Shown: positions 57,651 through 64,000 of the stretch, one piece after another | Position numbering within the stretch: position 1 is the first letter of the stretch | Layout of the letters: each line of letters opens with the position of its first letter | Made by a program: the position numbers and the translations under genes | Notes under the pieces: model-generated | Told to the model about the DNA's origin: nothing | What the model saw: the letters and a program-made list of their open reading frames with translations, nothing else | Database searches by the model: none | Source of the DNA: Armillaria gallica | Taxonomy: Eukaryota > Basidiomycota > Agaricomycetes > Agaricales > Physalacriaceae | Assembly (NCBI GenBank): GCA_037576215.1 | Contig: JBANDB010000001.1 | Coordinates: forward strand, 1,488,001-1,552,000 | Direction: 5' to 3' | Length of the DNA stretch: 64,000 nt

Positions 57651-60386
57651 CTACTTGTCATGCGGCGTCATTACCCTGTCGTCGTTACGCCAAATGAATT
57701 CCAGTAACCACAAGAGAAGCGATTTACTCACCGGCTGTACTCGCCTGTATTTGATCACAGGCAACAGTCGAGCAGGATACCGGTTCCCTTCCTGCTTCAT
57801 CTGCCAATCAGAATATACGGCATCGAGATAGCTGTTCTCTCCGGGTGTATAGTCGTATCGTTTGAGCATACGTTCATTGACCTCCGCGACCGCGTCGAGA
57901 TTCTGGGAAATAAGGAATCCCCGCATAAGGGAGACGTACATGACAAACGAAGGTACGGGCAGCGCGTTGGGAACAGACGCAGGTACCGGTCGAGTGTGTT
58001 CAATAGACGCTGGCGGCTCTTCGAAAGACGCTGTACCAGTCTCCGTCTCTCGTATTTCCTTCTCAGAGATAGGCACTTCAATATCCTCGTTATCACCCTG
58101 TTGGTCAAAGGCGGTCTCCAATCGGCCCAGAAGGAAGAGGGCTCGCTGGGCATTACCCGTAGATGCGTAATAACCTGCCAGCTCGGTGAAGTGATATGCC
58201 GTGGGTTGGATTCCCAGCTTGAGCATATCTGCTAGAATACTGGCGCCTCGCTCTACACCTGATGAGCGCATAAGCTTTCCCATGAAAGGCGTAAATGCGG
58301 CAGCGCAGACGCAGTTAACCCCGGGGGGAGTCTGAAGCGCTTCCACACCACTAAAAGAGGCTAGAGTTTCGGATAGATGGTCCGAGTATTCTCCACGAGC
58401 GGTTGCGATGAGCTTTTTATAGAGGACCTCAACTTTAACCGAGGTCGATGTCGTGGCGACAAGGGAATGCCAGACGAGAGCAGTATGGTAGGCCGTTGGC
58501 CACAACTTGCTGCGATGCGCCAAAGGCACAGACGCAAGAACACCCTGTTGCACCTTCAAGCGGGCTATTACCTCGCCTCGAGGTACGCCTGTAATATAGA
58601 AATTGTCGACGAATGTTTGGAGGACGAGGTGGTGTTGGTTCAGTCGGTAGTAGGTGATCATCTGCGTGAAAACAAAGACTGTGGTGGCTATGGGACTGGA
58701 GCGAAGGGCCTTTCGCCGGAGGAGATCAATGGCGCGCGAACGTCCCGAGTCAACGTAGGCATTAAAAAAGTTGATTAGAGTGGACGGGTGGGGAGGAGCA
58801 TGACCGGGTGAGAATGACCTTCTGATAGAACGCAGAGTCTGAGCCAGAGACTCTGATCGCTCATCGTAAGGGAGTGTGTGAGTTTGGGAAGTGAACTGCG
58901 AAGTGATCGAAGATTGGGCATAGTCTTGTAGAAGAGAGTCATCTCGTTCAAGCTGCTGGGCACGCATAGCCCTCAGGTACCCAAGGAGAGGGAGATACTT
59001 GGCGTCGCCGGCTTTAACGAGAAAGTTGTTGAGAACATCACAAGTATAAGCCGACAAAAAGTATGTTGCTCTCTTGGGAGGCAACATATCTATCGCTGCA
59101 TCTATCCGACCTGCGTAAGCCAAGGATCGGATAGCTGAACCGCGCATGGTTGATTGGAATATACTCCAGGCAGAGCCGGTAGACCGTCCGTGATGCTGTT
59201 TCAGATACTGCTGGTGATGTTCTTCGAATCGCAAGTAAAACTGCTTGCTAACATCGGGGCTGGCGAAACGCATGATACTTGGAATGACTTGACTGCCGAT
59301 GACATCAGCATACCCTTTTTCCGAGCATATAAGGGCGAACTGGATGATCAAGGACATATTTGTCAGAGGCGCATGAAGAATCAGCTTTCGAATGTCCGTG
59401 AACTCCTCGAGGGGTTGGTCATGGCACAGAGGAACAAGGGAAAACCATGCCGTGAAGTCTTCAAGACTTTCCGTAGCGGTTGCCGAATGCTGTAAAGCAT
59501 TCTTGGCGGCGGTCTGGTAGATTGGCGAAAAAGGAATATGGGTATGGCATTCGCGAAGCTCGAACAGAAATTGTTTTGCCTCGTCGTATTTCCGATCGGC
59601 AACCAGCTCCACCAAGTGGTCACCAAGATTTTTGTGAGAAATGCCGATTGAAGCTTGGGCTACGCTAGCATAGTCGGGATGATCTTCCTCCTCAAAGATG
59701 GAAGAGCCGGGCGACGATTTGGGGAGAACGACGGGGAGAAGCGCCTGCTGGATATTTTTGATGAACACGCTCTTGCGGTGGTGAAACCGCGAAGAGACAA
59801 ATTCCATGGCAGGAATGACCTCTTCCTTGACCAATGTCGTGTAGCCTTTTTTCGCCAAGACCATGCCGAAGTGATATATTAAAGAGACCCTTTTTGAAGG
59901 ATCCTTCCAAAGATAATCACGTATCTCTCGGAATGGATTTGGAGGCGAGTTGGAAGCGTCGGGACACAGCTCCAGCCAAACTGTAAAAGGCGTAAGATCG
60001 TCTTCAATTCGAAGAGACTGTAGCGCAGCTAATGCAGCTTTCTCGAAGATGGGATTCAGAGATATGTTTGCCCCGTTTTCAATCATCTCGAGGCGAACGC
60101 GGTTGGCAAGTTCCCAATCGCCAGTACGAACAAGGTCGATCAGGACCTGCGCTGGCACCCGTGTCCGTGGAGGCGACCTCAGTTCTGCAGACACAGCAGA
60201 ATAGTCCTTCATCTCCCGTTCTTCGAAAACTTTACGGTCAGGTGGCTCCGAAGGATAGGGTTCATCTGACATTTCTACGCCGTCCAGACGCTGCCGAGAA
60301 TGGGCGATGGTCCGGGATACAACATTCCAGTTGAGGCGCCCAAGAGATGCCCATGGAAGACGGGCTAAAATCCGCGTAGATGACAT
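57651..60386 (-). CDS. Pentatricopeptide-repeat (PPR) protein, likely mitochondrial
   Basis: PPR proteins bind organellar RNA and control its processing, stability or translation. This is an uninterrupted frame of 911 residues, the longest single exon in the window. The N-terminus is rich in Arg, Ser and hydrophobic residues without acids (MSSTRILARLPWASLGRL), which fits a mitochondrial presequence. Helix-pair repeats recur: PTAYHFTELAGYYASTGNAQ with RALFLLGRLE, VMYVSLMRGFLISQNLDAV, STLINFFNAYVDSGRSRAID, and TTVFVFTQMITYYRLNQHHLV. The repeats are degenerate, as in fungal PPR proteins. It starts at 60386 and is divergent from the kinase across 405 bp. Target RNA cannot be predicted. Confidence 0.8.
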   Translation of the reverse strand: MSSTRILARLPWASLGRLNWNVVSRTIAHSRQRLDGVEMSDEPYPSEPPDRKVFEEREMKDYSAVSAELRSPPRTRVPAQVLIDLVRTGDWELANRVRLEMIENGANISLNPIFEKAALAALQSLRIEDDLTPFTVWLELCPDASNSPPNPFREIRDYLWKDPSKRVSLIYHFGMVLAKKGYTTLVKEEVIPAMEFVSSRFHHRKSVFIKNIQQALLPVVLPKSSPGSSIFEEEDHPDYASVAQASIGISHKNLGDHLVELVADRKYDEAKQFLFELRECHTHIPFSPIYQTAAKNALQHSATATESLEDFTAWFSLVPLCHDQPLEEFTDIRKLILHAPLTNMSLIIQFALICSEKGYADVIGSQVIPSIMRFASPDVSKQFYLRFEEHHQQYLKQHHGRSTGSAWSIFQSTMRGSAIRSLAYAGRIDAAIDMLPPKRATYFLSAYTCDVLNNFLVKAGDAKYLPLLGYLRAMRAQQLERDDSLLQDYAQSSITSQFTSQTHTLPYDERSESLAQTLRSIRRSFSPGHAPPHPSTLINFFNAYVDSGRSRAIDLLRRKALRSSPIATTVFVFTQMITYYRLNQHHLVLQTFVDNFYITGVPRGEVIARLKVQQGVLASVPLAHRSKLWPTAYHTALVWHSLVATTSTSVKVEVLYKKLIATARGEYSDHLSETLASFSGVEALQTPPGVNCVCAAAFTPFMGKLMRSSGVERGASILADMLKLGIQPTAYHFTELAGYYASTGNAQRALFLLGRLETAFDQQGDNEDIEVPISEKEIRETETGTASFEEPPASIEHTRPVPASVPNALPVPSFVMYVSLMRGFLISQNLDAVAEVNERMLKRYDYTPGENSYLDAVYSDWQMKQEGNRYPARLLPVIKYRRVQPVSKSLLLWLLEFIWRNDDRVMTPHDK

Positions 60387-60791
60387 GCATGTGTACGACG
60401 AATACTGGTTGCTGAATGGTGTAGCTGGAAAGTCCAGACAGCACCGACGGTATGTCGTTCACCAACTGTACGCCTGTCATGTAGTCAGAAATAGAACTGG
60501 AGAGTACTGATTAACCACCTACAACCTTCTGTTCCACCGTCGATACAGAAGCAATAGGTCCGTAGCGCGTCGTCGTCGTCGTCGTTTGCTGATAAATTTC
60601 GGGGAGAAATTTATGTGATGTAGTCACGTCATGTGATCCCGCCCAAATACTGTCACGGAGTGTGACGTTCGCTGGACCGTTCCATCCGACCTTCAACCAC
60701 CAACTCTACTGGTTTCTTGATCTTGCTGCTTGCTGGCCGAGCCGCTCGTGTCCTAGCTACATCTCTTCTCTTCTCTGTCTCCTCTGCAGTC
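60387..60791. promoter_or_regulatory. Divergent promoter region with (CGT)6
   Basis: 405 bp between the PPR start and the kinase start. Includes a CGT x6 run at 60568-60585 and repeated TCACGTCATGTGA-like bases near 60622-60634, which contain the ACGT core used by bZIP factors. The functional role is inferred. Confidence 0.4.
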
Positions 60792-63774
60792 ATGGCGTTT
60801 CCAGTATCTTCAAGTCCACCTCGCGCGCCTCCTGTCATGTATAAAGCACCGCTAGGAACTCGCTGGGAAAAGGAGAAGGCTGCGGCTGGCGGCCCTGAGG
60901 CGTTCGAATACGCTACGGATCCGAAGTGTATAGGACCTTGGATCATAGGCGAGTGCGTCGGGAAAGGCGCTTCTGGTCGCGTCAAGATCGCCAAGCACAA
61001 ACGAACTGGACAGCTCGCTGCCGTCAAAATCCTCCCGCTTGCACCGCTGGTCAATTCCCGTGCCTCTCTTGCTACCCAACAAGCTAAAACAGAGAAACAA
61101 CGCCTAGGAATCGACCGAGAAATTACGATGATGAAACTCATGAACCATCCCAACATCCTACGCATCTATGACGTCTACGAGGGCGCTAGGGAGCTCTTTC
61201 TCATTCTTGAGTACGTCGAAGGCGGAGAGCTTTTTGATTTCCTGGTCAACAAAGGCCGCTTGGATCCCTCTGAGGCTCTGACCGTTTTCTTGCAAATCAT
61301 CTATGGTCTCAACTACGCGCATACATTCTCTATCATCCATCGCGATCTCAAGCCCGAGAACATTCTAATTGCTTCTTTCAACCCGCCTCTCGTCAAGATA
61401 GCCGATTGGGGTATGGCAGCCTTCGCTCCCCCTTCTCTTCATCTGGAGACAAGCTGCGGCTCTCCTCATTACGCTAGTCCCGAAATCGTCAACGGACACA
61501 GGTACCAAGGAACTGCGACGGACATCTGGAGCTGCGGTATTGTTCTATTTGCTCTACTCTCAGGCCGACTGCCATTCGATGACAAGGACGTCGGGATTCT
61601 GCTAAGCAAGGTGAAGAGCGGGGTCTTTGAGATGCCCCAGTCACTGGATCCATTGGCAAAAAACCTCCTATCTCGTATGTTGGTTGTTGATGTTCATCAG
61701 CGAATCACGGTAAAAGAATCAAGCGTGATATGCGCGTGTTTACTGAATATCTGAATAGATCTCTGAGATTCTTGTGCATCCTTGGGTAACCTCTTCCGCC
61801 GCAGCATTGGTCAGCAAGATTCCTCCGAATCCCTCGGTCCCCCCTTCACCGGAAGTCCTCGCACGCCCTATTCTCCATCCTGCCTTGATCGATGCGGACC
61901 TATTCTCTTCGCTTCGTATCATCTGGGGCAAATACACAGATCGGGAAGGCGAATCAATTAAACGGGACCTGTGCTCTCCCGCGGGTCAAGGGGTGCACGC
62001 AAAAGCTTTCTATTTTCTTCTTGGAAAATATCGCGAGGAAACATCCAAGCTCGATGATCCCAAACTCACCGACCCAGCAGTTGCTGACGTCTCACTCGGT
62101 AGCATGAGTTTCAACCTTGGCTGGGAGCTCGACACAAAGATCGGAACAAGCCTTTTGAAGAAATACGAAGGTAGTAATCGAGACCTATTTCCCATCCAAG
62201 GTCGTTCCCGGTCCGTTGCTGCTCCTATTGGGTTACATCCTGTTCCTCCTTCAATCAGACGCACCGCAACAACTTCGCCAAGAGAGAGGCCAGCCTCTCC
62301 GGCGGGACCACGATATCCTGCTGCGAAAGAACCCGTCGTCCGTTCTGGGTTCCACGTCCCTCGATCTCACCCCAAGTCATCTTTTGCGACGGCCAGTGGC
62401 CCGCGTTCCCAGCCCCCAAGACGAGGATATACCTTCTCTCATCCCGCTGTGAAGGATGCCTCTAGCGCTTCTGTCGAGACGTCCTCCGTTCAACGAGCAG
62501 CTTCTCACCGCGTTTCAGTCGCCACACAGCGTCCTCCATCTGAGTTGCCCGTGAAGTCTTCTCGACGGACTGATAATAGCGTTCTTCCATTTCCTGCCGT
62601 TGGCCGTTCATCTTCAACCCGTAAGCCGACATTAGCTCCGGTTACCCCCATGTCGAACATGTCTTCTCATATCAAAGTGGATCCTTGTTCGACGGAAGCC
62701 AAAGCTGATGATCTCCTGGTCAAAATCAACAACTTAGCCATCACTGACAAACATAATCAGCAGCAACGAATGTCAGTGTGTTCCGATAAGGAGAACAGAG
62801 GCATTGGTGAGGAGTCATGGAGTTACGTCGGCACCGATGAAGGCCCCAGCGGAATTGGCATGAACGTCGGTAGGGACGTTGGCAGGGAAGTGGGAAATGT
62901 TGTTGTCGACGACACCATCCCAAATAAAGGCATGAAAGAACGCAAGACTAGACGTAAGTTGACTACTCAGTCGTTACCTTTGTGGCGTGGCTGATTCTAT
63001 TTCTCAGCCCCTCCGCTCGAGCTCCCGTCATTGAGCAAGAAGCGTTCAACGTTATCGATCCTTCCTTCCCCGGTCGCCCTCTCCCCGCCTTTGAGTAGCG
63101 TCCAAACACATAGCCGATTACTCACATCTCCGGTCGTCGGCGAGTTCAAAGGATGGTTTTCCAATCTATTTAGTTGGAAGCACCAAGGAGCGCATTCACA
63201 AAGCAGTTCGTGGACGTTATATTCAACCGACGACTCGGTGAAGACATGTGATGTTGTCAAGCGCGCTCTGGAAGGGATGGGTGTCATCATTGATAACACG
63301 ATCTCGCCAGGATTAAGCGGGACATTCGAACCCACGTTTCTCAGGTGTAGACTTGACGAATCAAGCTGTGGCGAGCTTGCTAATATGAAACCCGTGCGCT
63401 TCAAAGTTTGGTTTTCACCGACAGCAGCCAATCTAGCCATGCCTAATTCACCTCTTATGTCGCCTACATCGAACTTTCTCTCAGCTCCTCCGCCACCTGC
63501 CGTGCTATCACACGGGAGGGCCAGCGTTTTTGTGAACAGGAGTCCTCATATTGTTCCACTGCCCAGCCCTAATCCTTGCGCAAGTAGCAGCGTCTCTCGC
63601 GTGTATGTGTCGGTGGTTTCGCTGGTCCAAGAACGGGGATCGGCTACGACTTTCCGAGCCATCTGGCGAAGACTGAAGGACGTCTATAGCGAGGGTTCTA
63701 TAGCCGCTGACTGCTTCAGCCCGGCGATGGTTAGCACGCCAGTCGTGGAAGGCTCTCCTACCTTTGCGGTGTAA
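60792..63774 (+). CDS. Ser/Thr kinase of the Gin4/Kcc4/Hsl1/Cdr2 group, KA1-like tail
   Basis: These kinases sit at the cell cortex and septin ring and act on Wee1/Swe1 in cell-size and G2/M control. Three exons (60792-61709, 61759-62953, 63008-63774) sum to 2880 nt, giving 959 residues. Kinase motifs are the Gly loop GKGASGRVK, the Lys in AAVKIL, the catalytic loop IIHRDLKPENI, DWG in place of DFG (KIADWGMAAF), the activation segment TSCGSPHYASPEIV, and DIWSCGIVLFALLSGRLPFDD. A disordered middle follows. The last 200 residues look like a KA1 membrane-binding fold (VVKRALEGMGVIIDN, MKPVRFKVWFSP, VYVSVVSLVQERG...FRAIWRRLKDVY). The start is the first ATG in frame after a short open leader at 60717. 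KIN1/AMPK families are less likely given the Gin4-type activation segment. Confidence 0.88.
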
Positions 63775-64000
63775 TACGTCCTCCGAGGATATCGGTTCAA
63801 ATATCATTTTATACTCAATACGTACAAGATGAATACCAGTGTACTATCTACATTCCTAGTATCTGTACATCAATCATCTGTTACAAAACGCCTTAACGGT
63901 GTTGTATCTTCACACTATTGTACCACTTTCTTCAAACACGGAGAATTTCTGCAACGGGGACAAAGCTCCCAAAGCTTCCGTGTCACGCGTGACACTGGCA
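63775..64000. other. 3' flank of the kinase gene
   Basis: 226 bp to the window end; AT-rich, no ORF of interest. Probably kinase 3' UTR, then intergenic. Confidence 0.5.

Noticed and set aside
58377..58778. 133-codon plus-strand ORF
   Set aside because: Shadow of the 911-codon PPR frame.
57651..60386. Possibility that the PPR gene is a TPR or HAT-repeat protein
   Set aside because: Repeat spacing and the mitochondrial-type leader fit PPR better, though repeats are degenerate.
1..64000. CRISPR arrays, insertion sequences or viral genes
   Set aside because: No regular direct-repeat array, transposase, integrase, reverse transcriptase or capsid-like protein was seen; the gene structure is eukaryotic throughout.

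Overview
The window reads as nuclear DNA of a mushroom-type basidiomycete (Agaricomycetes). Genes are close together on both strands. Most coding genes are cut by introns of about 47-60 nt with GT...AG ends. The proteins found together here are typical of filamentous basidiomycetes: an Rrm4-type mRNA transporter, a fungal DASH-complex Dam1, a Mad3 checkpoint protein without a kinase domain, and a fungal sesquiterpene synthase. No bacterial, viral or organellar genes were recognised. All products are inferred from motifs and exon logic by eye; no database was searched.

Layout. 1-24 kb: an S9-family peptidase cut by the left edge (-), mad3 (+), an F-box protein (-), a small secreted protein (+), rrm4 (+), a 1165-residue disordered protein (+), cohesin SMC1 (-), a gene-poor gap, then a secreted type-B carboxylesterase (+, to 25.0 kb). 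25-47 kb: an accessory block with a sesquiterpene synthase, a P450, a seven-helix membrane protein, a freestanding NRPS-type adenylation protein, an HxxxD acyltransferase, an HSL-type alpha/beta-hydrolase, an extended SDR and an OPT transporter. The housekeeping DASH gene dam1 sits inside this block. 48-64 kb: an unrecognised serine-rich protein (-), condensin subunit Ycg1/CAP-G (+), a single-pass membrane protein with a PPxY tail (-), an intron-containing tRNA-Tyr (-), a single-exon PPR protein (-) and a Gin4/Kcc4/Cdr2-type kinase with a KA1-like tail (+).

How the genes fit together. The 25-47 kb block looks like a sesquiterpenoid biosynthetic cluster: cyclase, P450 oxidation, SDR redox step, acyl transfer, hydrolase and exporter. 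Its most unusual member is the adenylation protein. It keeps the Asp and Lys typical of amino-acid activation, but it ends right after motif A10 with no carrier domain. With the neighbouring condensation-like acyltransferase this suggests, as inference only, an amino-acid-decorated terpenoid made by stand-alone enzymes. Outside the block, five genes serve chromosome segregation or cell-cycle control (mad3, smc1, dam1, ycg1, the Gin4-like kinase).

Caution. Several otherwise well-preserved genes carry single-base frame breaks, three of them a G run one base short. The best exon models elsewhere (mad3, the disordered protein, terpene synthase, dam1, kinase) sum to exact multiples of three. The breaks may be base-calling errors or real decay; raw reads would decide.
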